This document shows positions 16,490 through 24,753 of a stretch of 27,991 nt of DNA, one piece after another. The notes under the pieces were generated by a model, which worked only from the letters and a program-made list of their open reading frames with translations, ran no database searches and had not been told where the DNA came from. Positions within the stretch are counted from its first letter, which is position 1. Each line of letters starts with the position of its first letter. Origin of the DNA: Reclinomonas americana ATCC 50394 (lineage: Eukaryota > Jakobida > Jakobea > Jakobida); assembly GCA_048213135.1 (NCBI GenBank), contig AFZH01021523.1:1-27991 (forward strand), given 5' to 3'. Made by a program: the position numbers and the translations under genes.

Positions 16490-18181
16490 ATGGCCAATGT
16501 TTCTGAGTGGACCCACGCCAAAAGCGAGGCTGTGGCCAGGCGGGGGATGGTCGTTGCGAGGCATCCATTGTCTGCGCTGGCCGGGCAGGAGATTCTCGCC
16601 AAGGGAGGGAATGCGGTCGATGCCGCGGTGGCCGCCTCGCTCGTCGGCAGCGTGGTTCAGCCGGTCGCGAACGCGATTGGCGGCGGCGGGCTCATGCTGA
16701 TCGCCCGGAAGGGCGATGTTTCCGCCATCAACTACCTCTATCAGGCGCCGGCCGGCGCTTCGCCCGGCATGTTCGAACTAGAAGCCGGGGCAGCCCCCGG
16801 CTTGTTCGGGTGGAGCGGCATCAAGGGAAGGGCCAACGAGATCGGCGGGTCCGCGGTGGGCGTTCCCGGCTCCATAGCCGGCCTGCATCATGCGGTGTCG
16901 CGGTACGGCCGGCTGTCCTGGGCTGAGGTTGTCGCGCCCGCCATCGCGGCTGCGGAGCAGGGCTTTCAGATCGATTGGTACAACTCCTTGATGGCGTCGG
17001 TGCTGGCCGACGAAATGCTCGCTTTCCCCGCTACGGCGCGCGCCTTCCTGCGAAACGGCCGCGATGCCTATCGTCCCGCGGTCATCGGCCCTGCCGATGT
17101 GCATCGCCAGCCCGAGTTAGCCGGGGTGCTCAGGAAGATCGCCACGGACGGCCCCTCGGCATTTTACCAGGGCGACGTTGCAAGGAATATCGCCGCTTCC
17201 GTCAAGGCTGCGGGTGGCACGCTGAGCGAGAGGGATCTCGCTGAATACAAGGTGCGCACACCTGCGGCTGCCCGATTGGAATACCGCGGCGCGTCCATCA
17301 GCTACCTGCCGTATGGCGCCCCGACATTCGCGCTCGCATTGGGGATATTGGCCGCCTTCGATATGCCGCGCTTCGCGTCGGACGATCCGCAGCGGCTTCA
17401 TCTGGTGATCGAGGCATTGAAGCTGGCTTGGGCATATCGGGATAGGTTCAACGGCGACAGCGATGTTGTTCCGGGTCCGTGGCGCGGCCTCGCTGATGTT
17501 GGGTTTGCCGCCGAGCTCGCCCGCTCGATCGATCCCCGGCGCGCCAAGGCGCCCGATACCAGTCTCGACCCTTACGACTTCGACGATGCCGCCAGGGGCG
17601 TTGAGGGGGCGGGCCGCGCGCGCTCTGAAGGTACCGTCCACATATCGGCAGCCGACGACAGCGGTGGGATGGTCGCGTTGACCGAAACCGTGGTTGGAAA
17701 TTTTGGCTCCCTCGTAACCTCCGACGACGGCGTGCTCCTCAACAACGGAATGATCGCGTTCAGCCCGATACCGGGCCAGACAAACTCGATCGCGCCGGGT
17801 AAGCGGCCCGCGACGAACATGTGCCCGATCATCGTCCATGATGCCTCCGGGCGGGCCGTGGCGACGCTTGGCGCCTCCGGCGGCCGGAAGATCATCCCCG
17901 CTGTCTTGCAGGCTTTGCTGCATCATCTCGACCACGGACTATCGATGCAGGATTCAATCGCGCATCCTCGTCTCGACCTTGAGGGCGACGCGGTTGTTCT
18001 CGATGCTCGATATGGCGCTTCGGTGGCCGAGGCCCTGGAGCGGCTTGGGCACCGGGTCGAGCGGCGCAGCGAAGATCTCACGACATTCGAGTTCGGCAAC
18101 GCCTGCGGCATCGCGCGCCGGGATGATGAGCTGCGCTCGGGCGTGAACCCCTTCCAGATGACCATGGCGGCTGGACTTTGA
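16490..18181 (+). CDS. GGT-fold Ntn hydrolase 1 (gamma-glutamyltransferase family, altered substrate pocket)
   Basis: Product of 563 residues from the ATG at 16490 (GGGAAGTAGG upstream); no signal peptide, so probably cytoplasmic, unlike periplasmic GGTs. The family scaffold is complete: GGNAVDAAVAAS (39-50), GGGGLML, GVPGSIAG, and the autocleavage site EGTVHIS with catalytic Thr 382, which becomes the N-terminus of the small subunit. After it comes LTETVVGNFGS and LLNNGMIAFSP. Compared with E. coli GGT as I recall it, the residues that bind the gamma-glutamyl group seem replaced: Arg114 by Leu (NYLYQAP), Asn411 by Val, Asp433 by Ala (NNGMIAF), and the Ser462-Ser463 pair by Thr-Asn. It is therefore probably an amidase or acylase of another substrate (HpxW, an oxamate amidohydrolase, is a known divergent member). 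Head of an operon with the VOC protein. Confidence 0.88.
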   Translation: MANVSEWTHAKSEAVARRGMVVARHPLSALAGQEILAKGGNAVDAAVAASLVGSVVQPVANAIGGGGLMLIARKGDVSAINYLYQAPAGASPGMFELEAGAAPGLFGWSGIKGRANEIGGSAVGVPGSIAGLHHAVSRYGRLSWAEVVAPAIAAAEQGFQIDWYNSLMASVLADEMLAFPATARAFLRNGRDAYRPAVIGPADVHRQPELAGVLRKIATDGPSAFYQGDVARNIAASVKAAGGTLSERDLAEYKVRTPAAARLEYRGASISYLPYGAPTFALALGILAAFDMPRFASDDPQRLHLVIEALKLAWAYRDRFNGDSDVVPGPWRGLADVGFAAELARSIDPRRAKAPDTSLDPYDFDDAARGVEGAGRARSEGTVHISAADDSGGMVALTETVVGNFGSLVTSDDGVLLNNGMIAFSPIPGQTNSIAPGKRPATNMCPIIVHDASGRAVATLGASGGRKIIPAVLQALLHHLDHGLSMQDSIAHPRLDLEGDAVVLDARYGASVAEALERLGHRVERRSEDLTTFEFGNACGIARRDDELRSGVNPFQMTMAAGL

Positions 18182-18215
18182 CGCTATTCGCTCAGGCGAA
18201 GACGGAGTAGGAATA

Positions 18216-18680
18216 ATGGATCTCAAGTTCAGCCATGTCGACATTGTCGTCGAGGACCTCGACAAGGCGGTCGAATATTACAAGCGTGTCTTCAAATGTG
18301 TCGCTTCCGAGAAGATCGAGTGGAACCGAGGCGGTTTCCATGTCGACTTCGTGATCATGTTCAGCGGCACGGAGCGCTTCTTTCTGGTCAAGCCGTACAA
18401 GGGCAACTTGAGGGATTTGCTCGATACCAAGGGCGAGGGAACGATCTATCGCCTCTGCTATACGGTTCCGGACATGGCCAATGCTTACGACGAGCTTCTC
18501 GCCGCCGGAGTTCAGCCCGAGGACGAGAACGGCGCGCCGCTTGCCAAGGACAACCTCGCATCGCCAGGAGGAACTCCGATCGTATGGCTTCCAAAGGCGT
18601 TCGGCGGGTTGTCCATCGAACTCCTCGAACGCGGCCCTCATGAGGCCAAGATGGAATCGCGGCGCAAGTCTGCCACCTAA
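18216..18680 (+). CDS. VOC-superfamily (glyoxalase/epimerase-like) protein
   Basis: Product of 154 residues, 34 bases after the first Ntn hydrolase, with TAGGAA upstream. The N-terminus FSHVDIVVEDLDKAVEYYKRVF is the standard VOC opening with a putative metal His (residue 7). A second half has the paired beta-alpha-beta-beta-beta module: a YTVPDMANAYDELLAAGV stretch, a GTPIVWLPKAFGG loop and SIELLE with a candidate metal Glu. Relatives include methylmalonyl-CoA epimerase, glyoxalase I, dioxygenases and antibiotic-binding proteins, so the reaction is open. Its place between two Ntn hydrolases suggests it acts on the same substrate, for example as an epimerase or lyase. Confidence 0.8.
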   Translation: MDLKFSHVDIVVEDLDKAVEYYKRVFKCVASEKIEWNRGGFHVDFVIMFSGTERFFLVKPYKGNLRDLLDTKGEGTIYRLCYTVPDMANAYDELLAAGVQPEDENGAPLAKDNLASPGGTPIVWLPKAFGGLSIELLERGPHEAKMESRRKSAT

Positions 18681-18781
18681 GTATGAAGTTATCGCGGCAG
18701 GCCATAATTAAGGTTTTGAGCCTGCTTCGCCACATTATGCGGATGCCGGAAGACAGCACGCGGCGCAGGGCGATCTATATC

Positions 18782-18798
18782 CACCAAAGATATTGGTG
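18782..18798. promoter_or_regulatory. Short palindrome upstream of the second Ntn hydrolase gene
   Basis: CACCAA (18782-18787) and TTGGTG (18793-18798) are perfect complements around AGATA, inside a 194-base gap between the VOC gene and the second Ntn hydrolase. It could be an operator. It does not resemble the GATACA direct repeats. No T-run follows. Confidence 0.4.
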
Positions 18799-18874
18799 AA
18801 TGAACGAAACTCTGATCTCTCGGATCCCGCTCGGTCAACAAAAAAATACTTCGCTATTACATTTGGAGATTCAG

Positions 18875-20545
18875 ATGCCTCTAGACACGACCGTGTCGAA
18901 TTGGACGCACGATAAGACTGAGGCTCGAGCCTCTGGCGGAATGGTTTCGTCGCGGCACCCGGAATCGGCCAAGGCCGGGCGCGCGATCTTGCAGCAGGGC
19001 GGAAATGCGGTCGATGCCGCCGTCGCCGCGTCCTTTGCGGAAAGCGTCGTCCAGCCTGCGGCGAGCACAATTGGCGGTGGCGGCATTTTTACCTTCCGGG
19101 GTGTAGATGGCGACGCCCACGGCATCAACTACATGTGGCAGACTCCGCTGTCGGCGAAGCCGGACATGTTCCCCATCGAGGGGAAACCTGAGCGCGGGCT
19201 CTTCGGCTGGTCGGGTGTTAAGAATGCTGCCAACGAGATTGGGGCTCTGGCTGTGGCCGTCCCTGGATCCGTCGCAGGTCTCGTCGAGGCTTCCAAGCGC
19301 TTCGGCAGACTGCCGCTGAAGAAGGTTTTGGAGCCTGCTATCGCCCTGGCGGCAGACGGATATGAGATGGATTGGTACGGCAGCCTTATGGCCGGCATCC
19401 ATCTTGATATCATCAAGGAATACCCTGTCACCGCGCGGATGCTCCTCCGGGACGGGCAGTATCCCTATCGCCCGAACATGATCGGCCGTGCGGATCGCCA
19501 CAAGCAGCCCGCTCTGGCTGAAACGCTTAGTGCCATCGCGGATCGCGGCGCCGAGGCTTTCTATACCGGGAAGGTGGCGGAGAGCATCGTTGCGGCGGTT
19601 CAGGAGAAGGGCGGTATTGTCTCCCTCGAAGACCTCGCGACTTACAAGCCGTTCGTCTCGAAGCAGCGTTCCGTGACCTATCGCGGACATAAGATCTCGG
19701 GCGAGTACAGCGGCTTCGTGATCTATGGCCAAGTTTTCAACACGCTGTCGCATTTCGAGGTCGGCGCCCACGCCCCCGACTCGCCCGAGCGCCTTCGCAT
19801 CCTGATCGATGTCCTGCGGCGCTGCTGGGCGGACAAGGGCAAGGTCTATCAGGATTTCGACACCGACAAGGGACCCTGGGATGTTCTGCTGTCGTCGGCC
19901 TATGCCTGCCAGACGGCGCAGGAGCTGGCTGACAGCCGGCCGAAATCGACGTTCAAGGTGAGCTCAGCCGGTGAAAGCCGCACCGTTCACATTTCGGCCA
20001 TTGACGCCGAAGGCGGAATGGCGAGCCTGACTGAGACGGTGATCGGCAACTATGGCAGCTTCATCTGCTCCGAAACCGGCGTGCTGCTGAACAACGGCAT
20101 GATCAGCTTTGCCCCGATTCCGGGCGAGGTGACCTCGATCCGCCCCGGTCGGCGCTCCGCTTCGTCCTTCATCAGCCCGCTTCACATCACCCGCCCCGAC
20201 GGGAAGTCGATCGTGACGATCGGTTCCTCCGGCGGATCGAAGATCGTCACCTCCAAGCTGCAGATCGCAAGCTTGATCATGGATCACGGCATGTCCCCGC
20301 AGCAGGCCGTATCCTTCCCAAGGTTCGATTTCGAGGGCGACAAGCTGATCCTCGATCCGCGCTTCCCACAAGCCACGATCGACCGTCTCAAGAGCCTCGC
20401 CTACGACATCGATCTGCGCTTGGAAGAGCTCTCGACCTTCGAATACGGCAACCCCGCCGTTCTCGCCCGCGATGCCGACGGCGTGATCACGGGCGGCGTC
20501 AACCCGTTCCAGGCGACGACTGCCGTCGGTTTCAACGCCGCGTAA
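18875..20545 (+). CDS. GGT-fold Ntn hydrolase 2 (gamma-glutamyltransferase family, altered substrate pocket)
   Basis: Product of 556 residues. The ATG at 18875 is preferred over 18800 because of GGAG 6 bases upstream and because its N-terminus (SNWTHDKTEA) then aligns with paralogue 1 (SEWTHAKSEA). It retains GGNAVDAAVAAS (about 42-53), the GGGG turn and the cleavage motif SRTVHIS with catalytic Thr 370. As in paralogue 1, the gamma-glutamyl clamp seems lost: Met in place of Arg114 (NYMWQTP), Val in place of Asn411 and Ser in place of Asp433 (NNGMISF), though a Ser-Ser pair (430-431) is kept at the 462-463 position. Cytoplasmic, no signal peptide. Two diverged copies in one operon suggest two related substrates or a heteromeric enzyme. 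Confidence 0.88.
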   Translation: MPLDTTVSNWTHDKTEARASGGMVSSRHPESAKAGRAILQQGGNAVDAAVAASFAESVVQPAASTIGGGGIFTFRGVDGDAHGINYMWQTPLSAKPDMFPIEGKPERGLFGWSGVKNAANEIGALAVAVPGSVAGLVEASKRFGRLPLKKVLEPAIALAADGYEMDWYGSLMAGIHLDIIKEYPVTARMLLRDGQYPYRPNMIGRADRHKQPALAETLSAIADRGAEAFYTGKVAESIVAAVQEKGGIVSLEDLATYKPFVSKQRSVTYRGHKISGEYSGFVIYGQVFNTLSHFEVGAHAPDSPERLRILIDVLRRCWADKGKVYQDFDTDKGPWDVLLSSAYACQTAQELADSRPKSTFKVSSAGESRTVHISAIDAEGGMASLTETVIGNYGSFICSETGVLLNNGMISFAPIPGEVTSIRPGRRSASSFISPLHITRPDGKSIVTIGSSGGSKIVTSKLQIASLIMDHGMSPQQAVSFPRFDFEGDKLILDPRFPQATIDRLKSLAYDIDLRLEELSTFEYGNPAVLARDADGVITGGVNPFQATTAVGFNAA

Positions 20546-20562
20546 GAAACAGGTTCAAAGTC

Positions 20563-21858
20563 ATGGACAATTTCACTCCGAGAAGCGAGGCGCAGAAGGC
20601 AAAGGTCCGCAAGGCCTATGACCTGATCCCGGGCGCCTCAACCAATTCCCTGCTCCAGCCCGACGGAATCGAGTTTCTGATCGAGCGCGGCGAGGGGGCT
20701 CACGTCTTCGACACGGACGGGCGGCGCTATCTGGACTTCATGTTGGGAGCGGGTCCGCTCGTGCTGGGGCATTCGCATCCGCGCATCGTCGAGACGATCA
20801 AGCGCCAGGCCGAGCGCGGGACCCAGTTTTTCGGGCTGGCGGATCGCGCAGTCGATCTCGCCGAACGGCTGGTTCAGCACATCCCCTCCGCAGAGATGGT
20901 CCGATATGCATCGAGCGGATCAGAGGCGACGTTCCATGCCCTCAGACTGGCGCGCGCGACGACCGGACGACAGAAATTCATCAAGTTCGATGGTGCCTGG
21001 CATGGCCATCATGACTTGGCGGTCTGGTCGATGGAGATGTCGCCGACACAGGTGCCGGAGCCCTATGCCGTCAGCTCGGGTATCCAGACCGGCGTTAAGG
21101 ACAGCCTGATGGTGCTGCCCTTCAACGATGCCGCTTACTTCAAGAAGATCATGGCGGAGCATCCGGGCGAGTTCGCGGCCGTCATCTGCGAACCGATGCA
21201 GCGCACTTTGAAGCCGCTGCCCGGCTTTCTCGAGACCCTAAGGCAGGAATGCGATCGCTGGGGCACGGTCTTGATCTTCGACGAGATCGTTTCGGGGTTC
21301 CGTCTTTCCGCGGGTGGCGCACAGGCCAAGTATGGCGTCACGCCCGATCTGACCACGCTGGGCAAGGCGCTGGGAGGAGGGCTGCCCCTCTCCGCCGTCG
21401 TCGGCCGGCGGGCGTTTATGGAGCATCTCGACCCGCGCAGTGACAGCCACAACTACAGCTTCCATTGCGGCACCTTCAACGGCCATCCGATCGGCATCGA
21501 ATGTGCGCATACCACCATCGACATTCTCGTCGATGAGAAGGGCTTGGACTACATCGCGGATCTCGGGGAATACGGCCGGCAGGCTCTAGCCAAGCTTTTC
21601 CGCGATCTTGGCGCCAAGGTGCAGATCACCGGCGACGGGCCCATCTTCCACTTCTACTTCTCGGAAGAACCGATCCACGACCATGCCGCGGTGCGCCGGT
21701 CAAACGTCCCGCTCTCCGACGCCATGCACAAAGAGATTTATGCGAAGGGCATCTACAAAAACTTTTCAAAGGCCTATGTCAGCACCGCACACACTAGGGA
21801 CCATATCGACGAGCTCTGCGACGCGCTCCGGCGCGCCTACGTGGCGGTAAAGTCATGA
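20563..21858 (+). CDS. Class III aminotransferase (glutamate-1-semialdehyde aminomutase-like)
   Basis: Product of 431 residues starting 17 bases after the second Ntn hydrolase. PLP fold type I, class III: GAGPLVLGHSHPRIV (about 62-76), SGSEATFHALRLARA (about 118-132) for the PLP phosphate, FDGAWHGHHD, IFDEIVSGFR with the PLP-ring Asp 240, and TTLGKALGGGLPLSAVVG with the Schiff-base Lys 268. Overall it resembles HemL-like enzymes that act outside haem synthesis in many catabolic clusters as omega- or beta-aminotransferases. It overlaps the class V gene by ATGA (stop at 21856-21858, next ATG at 21855), so the two are coupled. Probably removes an amino group from a terminal or beta position of the cleavage product. 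Confidence 0.88.
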   Translation: MDNFTPRSEAQKAKVRKAYDLIPGASTNSLLQPDGIEFLIERGEGAHVFDTDGRRYLDFMLGAGPLVLGHSHPRIVETIKRQAERGTQFFGLADRAVDLAERLVQHIPSAEMVRYASSGSEATFHALRLARATTGRQKFIKFDGAWHGHHDLAVWSMEMSPTQVPEPYAVSSGIQTGVKDSLMVLPFNDAAYFKKIMAEHPGEFAAVICEPMQRTLKPLPGFLETLRQECDRWGTVLIFDEIVSGFRLSAGGAQAKYGVTPDLTTLGKALGGGLPLSAVVGRRAFMEHLDPRSDSHNYSFHCGTFNGHPIGIECAHTTIDILVDEKGLDYIADLGEYGRQALAKLFRDLGAKVQITGDGPIFHFYFSEEPIHDHAAVRRSNVPLSDAMHKEIYAKGIYKNFSKAYVSTAHTRDHIDELCDALRRAYVAVKS

Positions 21859-23045
21859 GCAGTCCCGCAGTGGTTTCGATCGCGCGGCGCTCCAGTCCCG
21901 ACTTACTCTGGCCGCTGCCTCCGACGCGCGTCCTCAACATGTCGACGGGGCCGATCGAGGTCACGCGAAATGTTCTGGAAGCGCAGAACGCAAGCATCCT
22001 GACGCCTCATATCGAGTCGTTCTGGAGCGCTCATGACGAAACGATCGATCTGCTTGCGAAGGTGCTTCGCACCAGGAGCAAGATCTTCCTGATGCACGGC
22101 TCGATCCGATCGGGTATCGACGTTGCCCTCGCCAACTTCATTGAGCCGGGTACAAAGGTGCTCAGCATTATCAACGGCTATTGGGGTGAGTTGATCGCTC
22201 AATGGGCCGAGCGCCGGGGCGCTCTGGTGACGCGGCTCGTGCATGGTGTCCTCGACCCCATCGACCTTCAAAGGGTCGAGGAGGCGCTTCGTTCAGGCCC
22301 CTATGACCTGACGACGCTCGTCCATGTCGAAACCAATTCCGGGCTCGTAAATCCGGTCCGGGAGATCGGGGAGCTTGTCGCGCGCGCCGGCGGCCTGTTC
22401 TTCGTCGATACCGCCTGTTCGGCCGGGGCTATCGAACTGGAAACCGACGACTGGAAAATCGACATCCAGACAACCGGCTCTCACAAGTGCCTTGCCTCTG
22501 TTCCGGGCTTGGCCGTCGTCTCGGTTTCCGACAAAGCCTGGCGGCAGCGTTCGGCCATTGCGGGAAAGCAGGGATATTTCGATTTCTCGGAACTATGGAA
22601 GCACTCCATCGAGAGAGTCCACACCCCGCCATTCACTCAGCCCACCACTCTCGTTCTGGCCTTGCGCGCGGCACTTCGCGAGATATTCCAATTTGGAATG
22701 GAAAAGTGGTGGGCGGTTCACCGTCAGCTGGCGACACGCTTCATGGATGACCTTCGGGCCGGCGGCTTTTCGATGCTCATCGATGAAAGCACGGTGGCCG
22801 GTCGCCGCGATTGCTACTCCGACACTGTGATTGCGGTGCGTTATCCGCCTAGTGTCAGCGATCAGTCGTTCCGGAAAATTCTTCTCGAAGAGTTCGGGAT
22901 CTTCGTTATCGGCAATGTCGGTGAGTTCGCGGGACGTTCCTTCCGCGTCGGGCTGATGGGGCCGGCGCAGATGGACGCCATCAACATGACCGGGACGGTC
23001 GCAGCGCTTCAGCGCACCGCAGCAGCTGCCGCAGCTCGCCAATAA
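21855..23045 (+). CDS. Class V aminotransferase (alanine-glyoxylate/serine-pyruvate type)
   Basis: Product of 396 residues beginning inside the stop of the class III gene. Class V features: NMSTGPIEVTRNVLEA (about 28-43), FLMHGSIRSGIDVALANFI, HVETNSGLVNPV (about 157-168), FFVDTACSAGAIELETDDWKIDI with PLP Asp 185, and TTGSHKCL with Schiff-base Lys 211 (the usual motif is GSQK, so His here is a small departure). The C-terminus ends in a poly-Ala tail. Likely transfers amino groups to glyoxylate or pyruvate. Relatives include ureidoglycine-glyoxylate aminotransferase and 2-aminoethylphosphonate transaminase, neither of which can be assigned. Last gene of the operon, convergent with mocR across a hairpin. 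Confidence 0.86.
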   Translation: MSSPAVVSIARRSSPDLLWPLPPTRVLNMSTGPIEVTRNVLEAQNASILTPHIESFWSAHDETIDLLAKVLRTRSKIFLMHGSIRSGIDVALANFIEPGTKVLSIINGYWGELIAQWAERRGALVTRLVHGVLDPIDLQRVEEALRSGPYDLTTLVHVETNSGLVNPVREIGELVARAGGLFFVDTACSAGAIELETDDWKIDIQTTGSHKCLASVPGLAVVSVSDKAWRQRSAIAGKQGYFDFSELWKHSIERVHTPPFTQPTTLVLALRAALREIFQFGMEKWWAVHRQLATRFMDDLRAGGFSMLIDESTVAGRRDCYSDTVIAVRYPPSVSDQSFRKILLEEFGIFVIGNVGEFAGRSFRVGLMGPAQMDAINMTGTVAALQRTAAAAAARQ

Positions 23046-23052
23046 TAATGCG

Positions 23053-23075
23053 GTAGGCCGGCTGTGCCGGCCTAC
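23053..23075. terminator. Bidirectional hairpin between the aminotransferase and the MocR gene
   Basis: GTAGGCCGGC (23053-23062) and GCCGGCCTAC (23066-23075) form a perfect 10-bp GC-rich stem with a 3-base loop. It ends both convergent genes; the right arm overlaps the stop codon of the regulator gene (TAG at 23074-23072). Confidence 0.7.
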
Positions 23076-24574
23076 ACGATCACCGGGAAGCGTGAGGACG
23101 AGCGCTTGGAAAGATCGGCCGCCGCGCGGCAGACTTGGCGGACTGCTTTACCCAGCGCGTCTCTGTCGGAAAGGCCGTAGCTCAGCCGGAAGCCTGTGTT
23201 GTCGGCCTTTTCCGGCGTGAGATGAACGCCTGTCAGAATGCCGACATTCCGGCGCAGGCAGGCGTAGAAGAAGTCGACAGGATCTATGGCGGCCGGAAGC
23301 TTGACCCACAGGTTCAGCCCGCCATGCGGCCGCGTGAAGGTCGAGCCGGCCGGCAGATTTTCAGCAAGTCCCTGAATGACCGTATCCAGCACCGGCTTGT
23401 AAGCTTTCCTGATGCGGGACAGATTCGCTTCGGCTTCAGCTGAATCGAGATAGGCCGCAAAAGCATCCTGCAGAAGAGGCGCGGTGTGAAGGTCTGAAAC
23501 AGATTTCCAGGCCGTGACCTGCTCCATACGTGCAGGAGGCGCCAATACAAAACCCAACCTCATCCCGGGGATAAGCGTTTTCCCCATGCTGACGATGTAA
23601 TAGACAAGGTCTTCAGGCTCCGACAGCGACTTGATCGACGGTATGAAATCACCTTCGAACCGGAGTTCAGAAAAGCAGTCGTCCTCGATAATAGGAATGC
23701 CGTGGCGCCGGCCGATGCCTAGGATCGCCCGTCTCTTTTCCAACGAGGTCGTGATACCCGTCGGGTTCTGATAAGTCGGCATCGTGAAGATCGCTTTGGC
23801 ATTGGACGATCTCACGACTTCGGACAATTGCTCGATCGCCATGCCGTCCTGTTGCATGTCGATGCCGATCGCGTTCGCCCCCATATTGCGGAGCAGATCG
23901 AGTAAGCCGAAATAGGTGGGATTCTCGACGATGACGGTATCCCCGCGGCTGACCAGGGACTGGATCGTGATGGAAATTCCCTGCTGGCCGCCGCTGGTGA
24001 CGATCATGTCGTCGACGTCGCAGTGTAGTTGGCGATGTCTTTCGAGGAAGCGCGCGAAGGCCGCCTTCAGGTTTGGGAGCCCGTCGGGAGCGATGTACGA
24101 ATAGGCGTATTCCGGCTTGGCCTTCAAGATCTGGCCGATTTTCTGTTCGAACGCGCCGGTATCGATCAGGCTCGCGTCAGGATAGGCCCGGGTCAGAGGA
24201 ACGATATCGGGCAGGTCACCTACCTTGAGCATCCGCCGAAACGTGTCTCCGTCCTCGTTCGGCAATGTGTCTCGAGGTGAAGGGGCAGCGGGGGCGGGAG
24301 CTGGGGGCTCTTCAGCGGGGCCTTGCACAAAAGTCCCCAGTGCACCCCGTCCAGCAATCAGGCCACGGTCTGACAATTCCCGATAGGCGCGCGCAATCGT
24401 CATGACATTGACATTCGCGGCCTCGGCCAGGGCGCGGACCGGCGGCAACCGCTCTCCCTCACTGAGGCGGCCTTCGATAATCTCTGTCGCAATGAAATCC
24501 CGGACTTGAGCATAGAGAGCGACATCCGCAGCCTTGTCTAACTGGAGAATGCCCGCAAGCCTTTGAATTTCCAT
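23072..24574 (-). CDS. MocR-family transcription regulator (GntR wHTH fused to aminotransferase-like domain)
   Basis: Product of 500 residues from the ATG at 24574 (GAGAAAAG upstream). Residues about 18-85 are a GntR winged helix (LYAQVRDFIATEIIEGRLSEGERLPPVRALAEAANVNVMTIARAYRELSDRGL... style). A Pro/Ala-rich linker (about 86-105) leads to a fold type I PLP domain with IVTSGGQQGIS, YQNPTGITTS, IIEDDCFSELRF (Asp 299) and SMGKTLIPGMRLGF (Schiff-base Lys 332). PLP-linked effectors in this family are typically amines or amino acids. It should control the neighbouring aminotransferase/transport/hydrolase genes. A direct-repeat site 40 bases before its own start suggests autoregulation, and the same repeat precedes five other transcription units here. 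Confidence 0.9.
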   Translation of the reverse strand: MEIQRLAGILQLDKAADVALYAQVRDFIATEIIEGRLSEGERLPPVRALAEAANVNVMTIARAYRELSDRGLIAGRGALGTFVQGPAEEPPAPAPAAPSPRDTLPNEDGDTFRRMLKVGDLPDIVPLTRAYPDASLIDTGAFEQKIGQILKAKPEYAYSYIAPDGLPNLKAAFARFLERHRQLHCDVDDMIVTSGGQQGISITIQSLVSRGDTVIVENPTYFGLLDLLRNMGANAIGIDMQQDGMAIEQLSEVVRSSNAKAIFTMPTYQNPTGITTSLEKRRAILGIGRRHGIPIIEDDCFSELRFEGDFIPSIKSLSEPEDLVYYIVSMGKTLIPGMRLGFVLAPPARMEQVTAWKSVSDLHTAPLLQDAFAAYLDSAEAEANLSRIRKAYKPVLDTVIQGLAENLPAGSTFTRPHGGLNLWVKLPAAIDPVDFFYACLRRNVGILTGVHLTPEKADNTGFRLSYGLSDRDALGKAVRQVCRAAADLSKRSSSRFPVIV

Positions 24575-24613
24575 CTTTTCTCAGTGCCTATTCGAAGGTC
24601 GTGATATGTATAT

Positions 24614-24631
24614 CATACAAGGTCGTACAAC
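24614..24631 (-). promoter_or_regulatory. Direct-repeat operator at the mocR promoter (site 6)
   Basis: CATACAAG (24614-24621) and CGTACAAC (24624-24631), 10 bp apart on the plus strand, 40-57 bases before the regulator start. On the minus strand the segment includes TATGAT (24618-24613), a good -10 candidate for the regulator promoter, so bound protein would block it. Confidence 0.5.
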
Positions 24632-24753
24632 AACGTAAATTTTGCCGTGCTGTCGGGTTTTGGAAAGAGATGGCGTCGAGGTCGCGGTCGCACTCGTAAT
24701 AGCAGTGCTGCTGCGGACGGAGGATTGCGCCACAACATTGCGGGAGTGGAATT

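Noticed and set aside
18800-18874. Upstream ATG at 18800 as the start of the second Ntn hydrolase
   Set aside because: It has no ribosome binding site, overlaps the end of the palindrome region, and adds 25 residues not seen in the paralogue. The ATG at 18875 has GGAG at the proper distance.
16490-20545. Naming the two Ntn hydrolases as true gamma-glutamyltransferases
   Set aside because: The glutamyl-binding Arg and Asp positions are substituted and there is no export signal, so only the family and not the reaction is called.
22685-22699. ATTCCA-ATT-TGGAAT palindrome like the LysR box
   Set aside because: It lies well inside the class V aminotransferase coding sequence and reads as ordinary codons for an IFQFGME segment.
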